The notes: a model not told the origin generated them from the sequence alone. A stretch of 64,000 nt of DNA from Janibacter terrae NBRC 107853 (GCF_001591405.1 NZ_BCUV01000007.1:620001-684000), one strand, 5' to 3'; shown: positions 53,501 through 63,024, numbered from the stretch's first letter. A program made the numbers and translations.

Positions 53501-56236
53501 TCAGCGCCAACCGTGGCCGAGGACGAGGGTCGCGAGCTGGGTGCGCGAGCGCACGCCGGACTTGCGGTAGATCCGCGTCAGGGTGCCCTCGACCGTCTTG
53601 ACGCTCAGGTGGAGGCGCTGGGCGATCTCGCGGTTGCTCGCGCCGTCGGCGACCAGGGCGGCGACCTGCTGCTCGGTGAGCGTCAGCTCGGCGAGCGGGT
53701 CGGCGCTGTCCGACTGCTCGGGCTCGAGGCTGTGCAGCGCCGCGCCCTCGGGGAACCGGGCCTGGACCCACGCCGTCCACGGCTCGGCGTGCAGGGGCCG
53801 CAGCACCTCACGGGCCCGCTCGGACGCCTCCCGGCTGCGGCCGGTCCGCCGGGCCCGGCGCTCGAGGTGGGCGAGCGCGACCAGGGAGCGGGCCTGCTCG
53901 ATGGGCAGCCGGCGCTCCGCGGCGGCCGTGGCCGCACGGGTCACGAGCCGGCGCGCCTCGTCGAGGTCACCCCGCGCGGCCGCGATCTCGGCAGCCGCCC
54001 GGTCCGCGGCGATGACGACGCCGGGAGCGCCCTGCCCGGAGTCGAGGCTCTCGCGCACCAGGGCCAGCAGCTCCTCGGCCTCGACCACCTCGCCGGTGAG
54101 GGCGAGGGCCGTCACCGCATCGGTGTGCCAGCGCAGCGCCGTCACGTCCTGGATACCGCTCGCCGCGTCGATCGCGCGCAGCTCCCGGTAGACCGCCACC
54201 GCCCCCGCGAGGTCGTCGAGGTGGAGCCGGGCGAGCCCCAGACAGGTGAGCTGGCGGCGCAGGTAGCGCTCGTCGTCCTGCTCCCGGGCGAGCGCGACCC
54301 CGCGGGCGCTCACCACCGCGCACCTCTCGAAGGTCCCGCCCACCGACTCGGCCACCGACTCGATGTACCAGGTGGTCGCGACCGGGGTGTCGAAGTGCGT
54401 CGCCGCCCGGGTCGCCCGCCCCGCCAGCTCCAGCGCCTCGCGTCCTCGTCCCTGCCGCGCGACGATCTCGACGAGGCTGCGCAGGATGTGCACGGTGTCG
54501 TACCCGGCGTCCTGGCCGACGTCGGCGAGCATGTCGACGAACTCCGCGCGCGCTCGCTGCAGGTCGTCGTCGTGCAGCGCGAAGCGCGCCGCGATGTAGC
54601 GCGCGGAGGTGTGCACCTGGCCCGGCCGCGGCGGAGCGGCGAGCGCGGCGGCCTCCTCGATGAGCTCGCGCGCCCCCCCTTCGCCCAGCGTGCGGCTCAC
54701 CGAGGCCGCGGCGGTGAGTGCCTCGACCTCGATGTCCGGGCGGTCGGCGCGGGCGGCCAGCTCCGCCGAGCGGCGGGCCAGGTCGAGTGCCGTGCGCAGG
54801 TCGTGCGTGCTGAGGAGGACACGGGCGCGCTGCAGCAGCACGCGGGCCTGCAGCTCGGGGTGCCGGCGCGAGGCCTGCATCGCGGAGACGAGGACCTCGT
54901 CGGGAGCAGGGTCGCCCAGCTCGACGAGGGCGAGGTCGGCGCGCACCCGGTGGTTGGGGTCGGTGAGCTCGACGGCGGCCCGGACGGCGCGGTGCAGGAC
55001 GCGGGTCTCCTTGCCGATGACCGCGTTCTCCAGGCAGCAGGTGAGCCACTCGGCTCGTTCGGGCGTCCCGGCGTCCGCGGCCAGCAGGTAGAGGTGGCCG
55101 GCGAGGTCGTGCTCGCCGCGCGCAGCGGCCCCCGCGGCGGAGGACGCGAGGTCGGCGGGGCTCGTCGACGGGTCGCCGGCGAGCGCGAGGTGGTAACGCA
55201 CCAAGCCGTCGTTGTCGGCGTGCTCGGCGAGCTCGCGGTGCAGGCGCACGAGCTCGTCGCTGTCGATCGACTCGAGCAGCACGTCGCCCAGGGCAGCCGG
55301 CGTGAGGCGCAGGTAGTCGTCCTCGGTGACGATCATCGCGAGCGCCCGGGCCGTGGCGATGCTCGCGTCGGCGTCCGGGCCGAAGATCCGCCCGAGGACC
55401 GCCGCCGTCGGCTGGTGCATGGCCGCGACGCGGCGCAGCGTCGTACGCACCTGCTCGGACAGCGCGTTGGCGTGGCCGCGCGCGAGGGCGTCGACCGCCC
55501 GGGTCATCTCCAGGGGGCTCTGGGAGTCCGTCGCGGCCGCGAGCTGGTGCGCCAGGCCGGGGTTGCCACCCGACTCGCGGTGCGCCCACAGGGCCGTGTC
55601 GGTCGGCACACCGACGGACGTGAGCATCTCGACCGTGTCCGCGCCGGCCAGTGGCGCGAGGTCGATGTGGAGCAGCGGGATCTCCCGGGTGTCGAGCGGG
55701 TCCGGCACGAAGCCGGTGCGCGCCGACACCTCCGCCGGCCCCACCGACAGCAGGATCCCGAGCGTGCCGGGCCCGAGCGAGCGGCTGGCGGCCGTCCGCA
55801 GCGCGACGAGGCTCACCAGGTCGAAGTGCTGGGCGTCGTCGAGGACGAGGACGAAGGGGGCTCGGGCGGCGTGGGTGGTGAGCAGCTCGGTGAGTGCGTC
55901 CCCGAGCTGGGCCGTCGGGTCGTTGCCGGAGAGCAGGCGGGTGTCGGCGAGCCGCGCGCGCATCCGCTCCGGCAGCTCGTCCAGGGTCTCGGCCGGGAAG
56001 GCCTGCGCGATGACCTGTGCGGCGTGGCCCCGGGTGCCCCGACGGTGCAGCCGCACCGGCACCGCGTTGGGCACCGCCGCCGTCACGAGGTCGAGGACGG
56101 TGCTGCGCCCCATCCCGCGGGGTCCGTGGATCGCGACCGCCTGGCCGTCGAGGACCCGTGCGGTCACCGCGCCCACGAGGCGGGCACGACCGACCGGGGC
56201 GGGGGTTCCCACGGCGTGCCCCGCAGCGAGATCCAC
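53501..56236 (-). CDS. Large LuxR-family ATPase regulator with altered Walker A
   Basis: I choose a GTG preceded by GGAGGA; the product has 911 residues. Residues about 20-260 are a STAND/AAA-like NTPase: the P-loop reads HGPRGMGRSTVLD, with Arg44 where the nucleotide-binding Lys is expected, while Walker B is intact (VLVLDDAQH). A long TPR-like helical region follows (for example LYLLAADAGTPERAEWL, LALVELGDPAPDEVL). The C-terminal HTH is LTLTEQQVAALVADGASNREI and LHLSVKTVEGTLTRIYRKSG split by AQR. It is a LAL-type activator by form. A TAACTT box at 56277-56282 may start its message. The target genes are unknown; the ABC exporter is the nearest convergent neighbour. Confidence 0.87.
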   Translation of the reverse strand: MDLAAGHAVGTPAPVGRARLVGAVTARVLDGQAVAIHGPRGMGRSTVLDLVTAAVPNAVPVRLHRRGTRGHAAQVIAQAFPAETLDELPERMRARLADTRLLSGNDPTAQLGDALTELLTTHAARAPFVLVLDDAQHFDLVSLVALRTAASRSLGPGTLGILLSVGPAEVSARTGFVPDPLDTREIPLLHIDLAPLAGADTVEMLTSVGVPTDTALWAHRESGGNPGLAHQLAAATDSQSPLEMTRAVDALARGHANALSEQVRTTLRRVAAMHQPTAAVLGRIFGPDADASIATARALAMIVTEDDYLRLTPAALGDVLLESIDSDELVRLHRELAEHADNDGLVRYHLALAGDPSTSPADLASSAAGAAARGEHDLAGHLYLLAADAGTPERAEWLTCCLENAVIGKETRVLHRAVRAAVELTDPNHRVRADLALVELGDPAPDEVLVSAMQASRRHPELQARVLLQRARVLLSTHDLRTALDLARRSAELAARADRPDIEVEALTAAASVSRTLGEGGARELIEEAAALAAPPRPGQVHTSARYIAARFALHDDDLQRARAEFVDMLADVGQDAGYDTVHILRSLVEIVARQGRGREALELAGRATRAATHFDTPVATTWYIESVAESVGGTFERCAVVSARGVALAREQDDERYLRRQLTCLGLARLHLDDLAGAVAVYRELRAIDAASGIQDVTALRWHTDAVTALALTGEVVEAEELLALVRESLDSGQGAPGVVIAADRAAAEIAAARGDLDEARRLVTRAATAAAERRLPIEQARSLVALAHLERRARRTGRSREASERAREVLRPLHAEPWTAWVQARFPEGAALHSLEPEQSDSADPLAELTLTEQQVAALVADGASNREIAQRLHLSVKTVEGTLTRIYRKSGVRSRTQLATLVLGHGWR

Positions 56237-56334
56237 TCCAGCTCCTCCGTCTCCACCGCCGTCGGCGGACACCTCCAAGTTAGCCAACGGACCTGAGCGC
56301 CGCCGGGGGACCCCCTTCGCGTCCGCCGTGCTCG

Positions 56335-57657
56335 TCATCGAGGGGCGATGACCTCGCGACCGAGGAAGGGCTGGAGGGCCGCTGGCACGCGCACGGAGCC
56401 GTCGGCCTGCTGGTGGTTCTCGAGGAGCGCGACGATCGGACGGGTGCTCGTGATCGCGGTCCCGTTGAGCGTGGCGATCGTGCGCGTGCCGCCGCCCTCC
56501 GCGTTGCGCTCGCGGATGTTCAGACGACGCGCCTGGAAGGTCGTGCAGTTGCTCGTCGAGGTCAGCTCCCGGTACTTCGCCTGCGTCGGCACCCACGCCT
56601 CGCAGTCGTACTTGCGGCTCGCCGGCCCGCCGAGGTCACCGGCCGCGACGTCGATGACCCGGTAGGGCAGCTCGAGCGCCTCGAGGACCCGGCGCTCGAT
56701 GCGCAGCAGGTTGTCGTGCTCGGCGACGGCGTCCTCGGGGCGGCAGAAGACGAACATCTCCGTCTTCTGGAACTGGTGCACCCGGAAGATGCCGCGGGTG
56801 TCCTTGCCGTAGCTGCCGGCCTCGCGGCGGTAGCAGGTCGAGGTCGAGACGTAGCGCAGCGGGCCCTGCGACAGGTCGAGGATCTCGTCGGCGTGGAAGC
56901 CGGCGAGCGCGACCTCGGAGGTGCCCGTGAGGTACAGGTCGTCGGCGGGGAGCTGGTAGACCTCGTCGCCGTGCGCGTCGAGGAAGCCGGCGCCGGCCAT
57001 CGTCTCCGGACGCACGAGGTTGGGCACGACGAGGGGCGTGAACCCCTCCTCGCCGGCGATCCGCTGCGCCAGCCCCATGAGCGCCCACTCGAGCTGTGCA
57101 CCGACCCCGCTGAGGTAGTAGAAGCGGCTGCCGCTCACCTTCGCGCCGCGCTCCATGTCGATGGCGCCGAGCAGCTCGCCGAGCTCGAGGTGGTCCCTGG
57201 GCTCGAAGCCCTCCGCGGCGAAGTCGCGTGGGGTACCGACCTCCTCGACGAGGTCGAAGTCCTCCTCGCCGCCCGCGGGCACGCCCGGCTGGATGACATT
57301 GCCGATGGCGCGAAGGGAGGTGTCCAGCTCCCCCTTCGCCTCGTCGGCCGCGGCCTCGAGCTCCTTGACCCGGGCCGACATCGCGGCCCCCTTGTCCCGC
57401 AGGGCGGCCGCCTCGGTCTCGAGGTCCGCGACGTCCTCCCCGGCCTTCTTCGCCCTGGCGAGCCGACCCATGACGGGACCGAGCTCCTTGCTCGCGGCCT
57501 TCTGCTCCGCCCGCGCGCTCTCGTAGGCCCCGATCGCCGCGCGGCGCCGCTCGTCGGCGGCGACCACCGCGTCGACGAGTGACTCGTCCTCGCCGCGGGC
57601 ACGCTGGCTCGCTCGGACGGCATCGGGCTGGTCGCGCAGGAACTTGAGGTCGATCAC
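56335..57657 (-). CDS. serS: Seryl-tRNA synthetase
   Basis: The GTG encoding [18 protein letters not shown] is chosen; it lies 7 bases after TATCCT, so the message appears leaderless. The product has 440 residues. Residues about 25-105 form the tRNA-binding coiled coil. Class II motif 2 is [20 protein letters not shown], and motif 3 is [37 protein letters not shown] binds serine. The enzyme charges tRNA-Ser. The 98 bases between it and the large regulator hold that regulator's promoter and one CCCCCTTCG. Confidence 0.97.
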   Translation of the reverse strand: MIDLKFLRDQPDAVRASQRARGEDESLVDAVVAADERRRAAIGAYESARAEQKAASKELGPVMGRLARAKKAGEDVADLETEAAALRDKGAAMSARVKELEAAADEAKGELDTSLRAIGNVIQPGVPAGGEEDFDLVEEVGTPRDFAAEGFEPRDHLELGELLGAIDMERGAKVSGSRFYYLSGVGAQLEWALMGLAQRIAGEEGFTPLVVPNLVRPETMAGAGFLDAHGDEVYQLPADDLYLTGTSEVALAGFHADEILDLSQGPLRYVSTSTCYRREAGSYGKDTRGIFRVHQFQKTEMFVFCRPEDAVAEHDNLLRIERRVLEALELPYRVIDVAAGDLGGPASRKYDCEAWVPTQAKYRELTSTSNCTTFQARRLNIRERNAEGGGTRTIATLNGTAITSTRPIVALLENHQQADGSVRVPAALQPFLGREVIAPR

Positions 57658-57664
57658 GACACGC

Positions 57665-57746
57665 AGGATATCCGCGATGTGGACGCTGTCGGCCCGGCGC
57701 CCCGGCCCGGTCGACGACGGGCCCACGGCCTACGGTCCGGTAGCGT
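57665..57746. promoter_or_regulatory. Divergent leaderless promoters of serS and the lipid kinase
   Basis: TATCCT (57665-57670, minus) and TAGCGT (57741-57746, plus) each end 7 bases before a GTG start. The 96-base gap contains no ribosome site or T-box-like leader for serS. Confidence 0.55.
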
Positions 57747-57753
57747 CACCGGC

Positions 57754-58884
57754 GTGTCGGACTGGACCCTCTTGGCGCTCGTCATCGCGCTCTCCCTCGT
57801 ACTCGTCGGCGTCGCCGCTGCGCTCGTGCTCGCCGGCCCCGGCGCCCCGAGCGCTCGGCACCGCAAGCCCCGCCCGACCCGCGGCAGCTTCCGCAAGGAC
57901 AAGGACGCACGGGAGACGCCCCGGCGGGCAGCGATCATCATCAACCCGACGAAGTTCACCGACGTCGCCGCGACCCGCGCCGAGCTCGCGGCCGCGAGCA
58001 CCCAGCTCGGCTGGGCCGAGCCGCTCTTCATCGAGACCACGATCGACGACCCGGGGACCGGCCAGACGCGCCAGGCGCTCGACGAGGGCGTCCACGTCGT
58101 CTGCCCGCTCGGCGGTGACGGCACCATCCGCGCGGTCGCCGTGGCCCTCGCCGGCACGCGCACGCCCATGGGACTGCTCCCCCGCGGCACGGGCAACCTC
58201 CTGGCCCGCAACCTCGACATCCCCGTCGGCGTGGACCTCGTCCCCGCCCTCCGGGTCGCGTACAACGGTCGCAACAAGGCCATCGACGTGGCGTGGCTCG
58301 AGCTCGACCCCGCCGAGGAGCCGGCGACCGAGGACTCCGGGCAGGCCGAGCACCCGGTCGAGGGTCCGCCGGTGCAGCGCCACCCCTTCCTCGTCATGGC
58401 GGGCATGGGCTTCGACGCGGAGATCATGGACGGCACGAGCGAGGACCTCAAGGCCAGGGTGGGCTGGTCGGCCTACTTCGTCACCGGGCTGCGCAAGCTC
58501 TTCGTCACCCGCTTCCGCGTGCGGTGGAGCGTGGACGGACGGGAGCAGGACCCGGTGAGCGCCCGGAGCTTCCTCGTCTGCAACTGCGGCACCCTGCAGG
58601 GCGGGATCCAGCTCGTCCCGAGCGCCAGGCTCGAGGACGGTCTGCTCGACGGCGTGGTCGTCGCCCCGAGGACGCTCATCGGCTGGGGCTCGGTCGCGGT
58701 CCGCGTCCTCGGCCGCAGCATGCGCGACGGCTCCGAGCTGATCCGCACCTCCGGCTCGGTCTACACCGCCGAGGTCGACGAGCCGCACCCCGTGCAGGTC
58801 GACGGCGACGTCATCGGGGAGGCCTCGCGGCTGCGGGTGAGCGTCGACCCGCAGGCCCTGATCGTGCGCGTGGCCGGCGCCTAG
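57754..58884 (+). CDS. Diacylglycerol kinase family lipid kinase
   Basis: The product has 376 residues from the GTG placed by the promoter. Residues about 5-28 are an N-terminal membrane helix (LLALVIALSLVLVGVAAALV). The DAGK catalytic domain has AAIIINPTKF, the nucleotide motif CPLGGDGTIRAVAVAL, and LLPRGTGNLLARNLDIP. The C-terminal beta-sandwich is around FLVCNCGTLQGGIQLVP and ends with VDGDVIGEASRLRV. It phosphorylates a membrane lipid such as diacylglycerol or a related polyol lipid; specificity is not evident. The N-terminal anchor is less usual for DgkB-like enzymes. Confidence 0.9.
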   Translation: MSDWTLLALVIALSLVLVGVAAALVLAGPGAPSARHRKPRPTRGSFRKDKDARETPRRAAIIINPTKFTDVAATRAELAAASTQLGWAEPLFIETTIDDPGTGQTRQALDEGVHVVCPLGGDGTIRAVAVALAGTRTPMGLLPRGTGNLLARNLDIPVGVDLVPALRVAYNGRNKAIDVAWLELDPAEEPATEDSGQAEHPVEGPPVQRHPFLVMAGMGFDAEIMDGTSEDLKARVGWSAYFVTGLRKLFVTRFRVRWSVDGREQDPVSARSFLVCNCGTLQGGIQLVPSARLEDGLLDGVVVAPRTLIGWGSVAVRVLGRSMRDGSELIRTSGSVYTAEVDEPHPVQVDGDVIGEASRLRVSVDPQALIVRVAGA

Positions 58885-58928
58885 CCGGGAGGCGAGGCCT
58901 TGCGTGGGCGGCGCCGAGCGAAGGGGGG

Positions 58929-59444
58929 TCACCCCACCGCGTCGAGCACCAGCCGGACCAGCGCCTGCGGTTCGGCCGTGAGGTCCAGACGGACACCGTC
59001 CTCGTCCGGGCCGAGCGGCTCGAGGGTGGTGATCTGCGACTGCAGGAGCGACGCGGGCATGAAGTGCCCCCGGCGCCCCGCGAGTCGCTCGGCGAGGACC
59101 TCCGCCGAGCCGTCGAGGTGGGCGAAGACCACCCGGTGCCCTGCACCGAGAGCCGCGACGTCCGCGCGCAGCACGTCGCGGTAGGCCCGCTTGAGGGCGG
59201 AGCAGGTGATGACGGTGTCCTCGCCGCGGGCCGCGTGCTCGGCCATCCACGCCGCGAGGTCCCTCAGCCAGGGCCACCGGTCCTCGTCGGTGAGCGGCGT
59301 GCCGCTCGCCATCTTGTCGATGTTGGCCTGCGGGTGGAAGGCGTCGGCCTCCGCGAAGATCCATCCGGTGCGGTCGGCGACCCCCTCGGCCACCGTCGTC
59401 TTGCCGCTCCCGGAGACGCCCATGACGACGACGTGGGTGGTCAC
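58929..59444 (-). CDS. gntK: Gluconokinase
   Basis: The product has 171 residues. VVVMGVSGSGKTTVAEGVAD holds the P-loop; FAEADAFHPQANIDKMASG and PLTDEDRWPWLRDLAAW are the gluconate-binding stretches, and VITCSALKRAYRDVLR is the family signature. It phosphorylates gluconate to 6-phosphogluconate. The GTG start lies one base after the gntP stop, so transporter and kinase form one unit. The GntR-type regulator is divergent from gntP. Confidence 0.95.
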   Translation of the reverse strand: MTTHVVVMGVSGSGKTTVAEGVADRTGWIFAEADAFHPQANIDKMASGTPLTDEDRWPWLRDLAAWMAEHAARGEDTVITCSALKRAYRDVLRADVAALGAGHRVVFAHLDGSAEVLAERLAGRRGHFMPASLLQSQITTLEPLGPDEDGVRLDLTAEPQALVRLVLDAVG

Positions 59445-59445
59445 G

Positions 59446-60846
59446 TCAGAGCACCAGGCTCAGGGCGAAGGCGATGAGGAACCCGACGACGCCGATGAGC
59501 GTCTCCATGACGGTCCACGTCTTGAGCGTCGTCTTCTCGTCCATGCCCAGGAAGCGCCCGACGAGCCAGAAGCCCGAGTCGTTGACGTGCGACAGCACCG
59601 TGGCACCGCCGGCGATCGCGAGGACGATGAGCACCAGGTCGATCGAGCTCAGCCCCGACGTCGCCTCGATCGTCGGGGCCATGAGGCCGGCGGCGGTCGT
59701 CAGGGCAACGGTCGCGCTGCCCTGCGCGATGCGCAGCGTGGCGGCGACGACGAAAGCCGCGACGATGACGGGCAGCCCGGTCGACTCCAGCGTGCCCGCG
59801 AGCGCCTGGCCGATGCCGCTGGCGCGCAGGACCCCGCCGAACATGCCGCCGGCACCCGTGATGAGGATGATCGCGCACACCGGCCCGAGTGCGTCGTTCA
59901 GGATCGACTCCGTCATCGCCCTGGACCGGTTGCGCCAGCCGAGGGCCACCATCGCGAAGAGGGTCGTGATGAGCAGCGCGATCGGCGTCTTGCCGATGAT
60001 GCGCAGCGCGTTGACCCACGTGGCGTCACCGTCGACCACACCCGACGTGGCGAGCGTGTTGAGGCCGGTGTCGACGAAGATCAGGACCATCGGGAGCAGG
60101 AGCACCGTGAGCACGAGAGCGAAGGACGGGAGGCGGGTCTCCCCCTTCGCCCCTGCCACGTCGCCCCCGGAGAGCAGGTCGGGGACGTCGACCATGTACC
60201 GGCTGCCGGCCCACAGGCCGTAGAGATAGGACGCGACGTACCAGGTCGGCAGACCGACGAGGAGACCGAAGACGAGGAGCAGGCCGATGTCGGCGCCGAC
60301 GAGCTCGGCCGAGGCGACCGGGCCGGGGTGCGGCGGCACGAAGGCGTGCATGACGGCGAAGGCACCGGCCGCGGGGAAGGCGTAGCGCAGGACCGACCCG
60401 CCGAAACGCCGCGCGACGCTGAAGATGATCGGCAGCATGACGACGAGGCCGGCGTCGAAGAAGATCGGGAAGCCGAAGAGCAACGACGCGATGCCGAGGG
60501 CGAAGGGGGCCCGGTCCTCGCCGAATCGTGCGATGAGGGTGTCCGCGAGCACCTGGGCCCCGCCGGTCACCTCGAGGAGCCGGCCGATCATCGCGCCCAG
60601 CCCGACGAGGAGCGCGACCGAGGCGAGGGTCTGGCCGAAGCCGTCGGTCATCGTCGTCACGACGTCGGCGGGCGCGATCCTCGTCGCGAGCGCGGTGAGG
60701 AAGCTGACGAGCACGAGGGCCACGAAGGCGTGGACCTTGAAGCGGATGATCAGCACGAGCAGCAGCGCCACGGCCGCTGCGGCGATGGCGAGCAGGACCC
60801 CGGAGCCGTAGGCAGGCTCAGTGACGGCGTCCTCGACGAGAAACAT
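59446..60846 (-). CDS. gntP: Gluconate:H+ symporter (GntP family)
   Basis: The product has 466 residues with about 12-14 membrane helices. GLGAMIGRLLEVTGGAQVLA, FPIFFDAGLVVMLPIIF, FVPPHPGPVASAELVGADIG and ILITGAGGMFGGVLRASGIG are characteristic GntP blocks. It imports gluconate or a closely related sugar acid. The kinase gene follows at once. The start is the ATG encoding MFLVEDAVTEPAYG; AGGAGA precedes it on the minus strand. Confidence 0.95.
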   Translation of the reverse strand: MFLVEDAVTEPAYGSGVLLAIAAAAVALLLVLIIRFKVHAFVALVLVSFLTALATRIAPADVVTTMTDGFGQTLASVALLVGLGAMIGRLLEVTGGAQVLADTLIARFGEDRAPFALGIASLLFGFPIFFDAGLVVMLPIIFSVARRFGGSVLRYAFPAAGAFAVMHAFVPPHPGPVASAELVGADIGLLLVFGLLVGLPTWYVASYLYGLWAGSRYMVDVPDLLSGGDVAGAKGETRLPSFALVLTVLLLPMVLIFVDTGLNTLATSGVVDGDATWVNALRIIGKTPIALLITTLFAMVALGWRNRSRAMTESILNDALGPVCAIILITGAGGMFGGVLRASGIGQALAGTLESTGLPVIVAAFVVAATLRIAQGSATVALTTAAGLMAPTIEATSGLSSIDLVLIVLAIAGGATVLSHVNDSGFWLVGRFLGMDEKTTLKTWTVMETLIGVVGFLIAFALSLVL

Positions 60847-60980
60847 CGGTGTCTCCTACGGGTGGCGTGGGGCAGGCCCACGTCGGCCCGCGGCGCCCAC
60901 TGTGACAAAAGTATGCTTATTGCGCAAGAGCGCACCGTCGTCGTGGGGCCAGGACGCCCGCCTCTGCGACAATCCGCTCC
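60847..60980. promoter_or_regulatory. Divergent control region of gntP and its GntR-type regulator
   Basis: The gap contains an unusually AT-rich core at 60901-60927 (TGTGACAAAAGTATGCTTAT then TGCGCAA). It includes the palindrome TTGCGCAA at 60920-60927 and, on the minus strand, TAAGCATACTTTTG, with possible -10 sequences. GACAAT at 60968-60973 lies 7 bases before the regulator ATG. This is where the GntR protein would be expected to bind; the exact operator cannot be fixed from one sequence. Confidence 0.5.
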
Positions 60981-61700
60981 ATGACCAGCACGCGGGGCGG
61001 GGGCCTGCACCACACGGTGCTCACGCAGATCGGGTCCGACCTCATGGACGGACGCCTGTCGGCCGGCGACGTGTTCTCCATGGAGCAGTTCGAGGCCCGC
61101 TACGGCGTCTCGCGGACCGTCGTGCGCGAGGTCATCAAGGTGCTCGAGTCGATCGGCGTGGCGTCCTCACGCCGCCGCGTCGGCGTGACGATCCAGCCGG
61201 AGGACTCCTGGGAGGCGCTCAGCCCGGTGATCATCCACTGGCGCCTGGAGGGACCGCAGCGCCTCTCCCAGCTGCGCGAGGTGAGCGAGCTGCGCCGGGG
61301 CATCGAACCGCAGGCCGCCCGGCTCGCCTCCCAGCGCGCCACCGCCGAGCAGGTCGAGCAGCTGCGCGCCGCCGCCTCGGGGATGGCGAGCACTGGGCCA
61401 CGGGGAGACCTGTGGCCCTACCTGCAGCACGACATCGCCTTCCACCGGACTCTGCTCGAGGCCTCGGGCAACGCGCTGCTGTCGGGCTTCGCCCCCTTCG
61501 TCGCCGAGGCACTCACCGGCCGCACGGAGCACGACCTCATGCCGCAGATCCCCGAGCAGAGGGCCATCGACTGGCACGTCGAGGTCGCGGCGGCCGTCGC
61601 CGCGGGTCACGCCGAGCTCGCGGAGGAGGCCACCCGTCGCATCGTCACCGAGGCCCAGGCGGCGATGGAGGGCGCCGAGGAGGGTGCGGCGAAGGAGTGA
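60981..61700 (+). CDS. GntR/FadR-family regulator of the gluconate genes
   Basis: The product has 239 residues. The winged HTH spans residues about 8-75: LSAGDVFSMEQFEARYGVSR, TVVREVIKVLESIGVASSRR, VGVTI. The C-terminal all-helical FCD domain has ELRRGIEPQAARLASQRA, DIAFHRTLLEASGNALL and HVEVAAAVAAGHAELAEEA, including the His and Asp positions that bind a metal ion in FadR/FCD proteins. The divergent position next to gntP-gntK indicates a repressor released by gluconate or a metabolite. Its last 56 bases overlap the end of the convergent antiporter gene. Confidence 0.9.
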   Translation: MTSTRGGGLHHTVLTQIGSDLMDGRLSAGDVFSMEQFEARYGVSRTVVREVIKVLESIGVASSRRRVGVTIQPEDSWEALSPVIIHWRLEGPQRLSQLREVSELRRGIEPQAARLASQRATAEQVEQLRAAASGMASTGPRGDLWPYLQHDIAFHRTLLEASGNALLSGFAPFVAEALTGRTEHDLMPQIPEQRAIDWHVEVAAAVAAGHAELAEEATRRIVTEAQAAMEGAEEGAAKE

Positions 61701-63012
61701 GGGCCTCGACCGGACCGATGCCGTCCTCACGGTGGCGCTCGATCCAGCTCATGGCGGGCGTGACGAGGACGCCGTGGGCGACGACGGACAGCACGATGGT
61801 GAAGGTGACCGTCGACCACAGCCAGCGTTCGCCCTCGACCGGTGCGTGCCCGGCCGCGTAGGCCAGGTAGTACAGCGAGCCGATGCCCCGCACGCCGAAG
61901 AAGGCGGTCACGGCTCGCTCCCGGACGTCCAGCCCGTGGATCCGCCCACCGCGCCGCCGGCCGATCCACAGGCCGGCGGCGCCGGCCAGTGGCCGCGCGA
62001 CGAGCACGACTCCCGCGCCGAGGAGTGCGCCGCGCGCGTCGAGGTGCCCGAGGATCCCGCGCGTGAGCGCCACGCCCAGCAGCAGGAGGATGACGAAGAC
62101 GAGCAGGTGCTCGAGCCGGTTGACGAACTCGTGCATGTGGCGGTGGTAGACGTGGTCGCGGTCCGCTGACCGGATGGTCATCGCCGTCACGAAGACGGCC
62201 AGGAACCCGTATCCCCCGAGGAGCTCGCTGGCCCCGTAGGCGGCCAACACGGCGGCCAGCGCGAAGGTCGGCTCTCCCAGGTCAGCGGTGCGTACCGCCG
62301 GGTTCGGGGCGCGGAAGGCGAGCTTGGCCAGCAGCCACCCGGCCGCGACGCCCACGACGACCCCCACCGCCACCTTGCCGACGAGGTCCCAGAGGAGCCA
62401 GCGCGGCCCCCAGTCGGACACGGCACCGGCGGTGAGCATGAGGATCGCCGCGTGGACGAAGGGGAAGGCCAGCCCGTCGTTGAGCCCTGCCTCCGAGGTC
62501 AGGGCGAAGCGGACCTCGTCGCGCTCGTCGACCGGGGAGTCGTCGGTCTCCACCGCCGGCCCCTCCACCTGCACGTCGCTCGCGAGCACGGGATCGGTGG
62601 GAGCGAGCACGGCACCCAGCAGGAGCGCGGTCGCGGGCGCGAGCCCACCGACGGTCCACCCGAGCAGCGCCACCGCGCCGATGGTCAGCGGCATCGTCAC
62701 CAGGAGCAGCCCCCACGTCGCCCCCCAGGCTCGGAAGGTGCCCGGCCGACGCAGGGACAGCGGGCGGTCCAGGGCGAGACCCACGCCCATGAGCGCCACG
62801 AGCACGGTGAACTCGGTGACGTGCTCGACGATCACCCGGGAGTCCACGGGGTCGAGATTGGCGCCGTCGGGCACGGGCAGCAGGCCGATGGCCATGCCCA
62901 GACCGATCAGCACCATCGGCGCGGAGACGGCCAGCTTCCGAGTCAGGCCCGGGAGGACGACGGCGACGAGGAGGGCCAGCCCCGCGACGAGGAACGCGGC
63001 ATCGGCAGGCAT
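61645..63012 (-). CDS. Cation/proton antiporter (CPA1/NhaP-like)
   Basis: The product has 455 residues with about 12 membrane helices. GAVLAPTDPVLASDVQVEGP and LTSEAGLNDGLAFPFVHAAI carry the TDP and ND motifs of CPA1 exchangers; FFGVRGIGSLYYLAYAAGHA is the conserved GxRGxGS stretch late in the protein. A Pro-rich cytoplasmic tail (TPSPHPPRRPPSPPGPR) ends the protein and is encoded within the overlap with the GntR gene. TAATGT lies 6 bases before the ATG, so the transcript appears leaderless. It probably exchanges Na+ or K+ for H+. Confidence 0.9.
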   Translation of the reverse strand: MPADAAFLVAGLALLVAVVLPGLTRKLAVSAPMVLIGLGMAIGLLPVPDGANLDPVDSRVIVEHVTEFTVLVALMGVGLALDRPLSLRRPGTFRAWGATWGLLLVTMPLTIGAVALLGWTVGGLAPATALLLGAVLAPTDPVLASDVQVEGPAVETDDSPVDERDEVRFALTSEAGLNDGLAFPFVHAAILMLTAGAVSDWGPRWLLWDLVGKVAVGVVVGVAAGWLLAKLAFRAPNPAVRTADLGEPTFALAAVLAAYGASELLGGYGFLAVFVTAMTIRSADRDHVYHRHMHEFVNRLEHLLVFVILLLLGVALTRGILGHLDARGALLGAGVVLVARPLAGAAGLWIGRRRGGRIHGLDVRERAVTAFFGVRGIGSLYYLAYAAGHAPVEGERWLWSTVTFTIVLSVVAHGVLVTPAMSWIERHREDGIGPVEALTPSPHPPRRPPSPPGPR

Positions 63013-63018
63013 GGACGT

Positions 63019-63024
63019 ACATTA
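63019..63024 (-). promoter_or_regulatory. -10 box TAATGT of the antiporter gene, leaderless
   Basis: TAATGT on the minus strand ends 6 bases before the ATG, in the 62-base gap after the nucleotidyltransferase gene. Confidence 0.5.

Noticed and set aside
57658-57753. T-box leader for serS.
   Set aside because: A -10 box lies 7 bases before the start codon, leaving no room for a leader, and no T-box core is visible.
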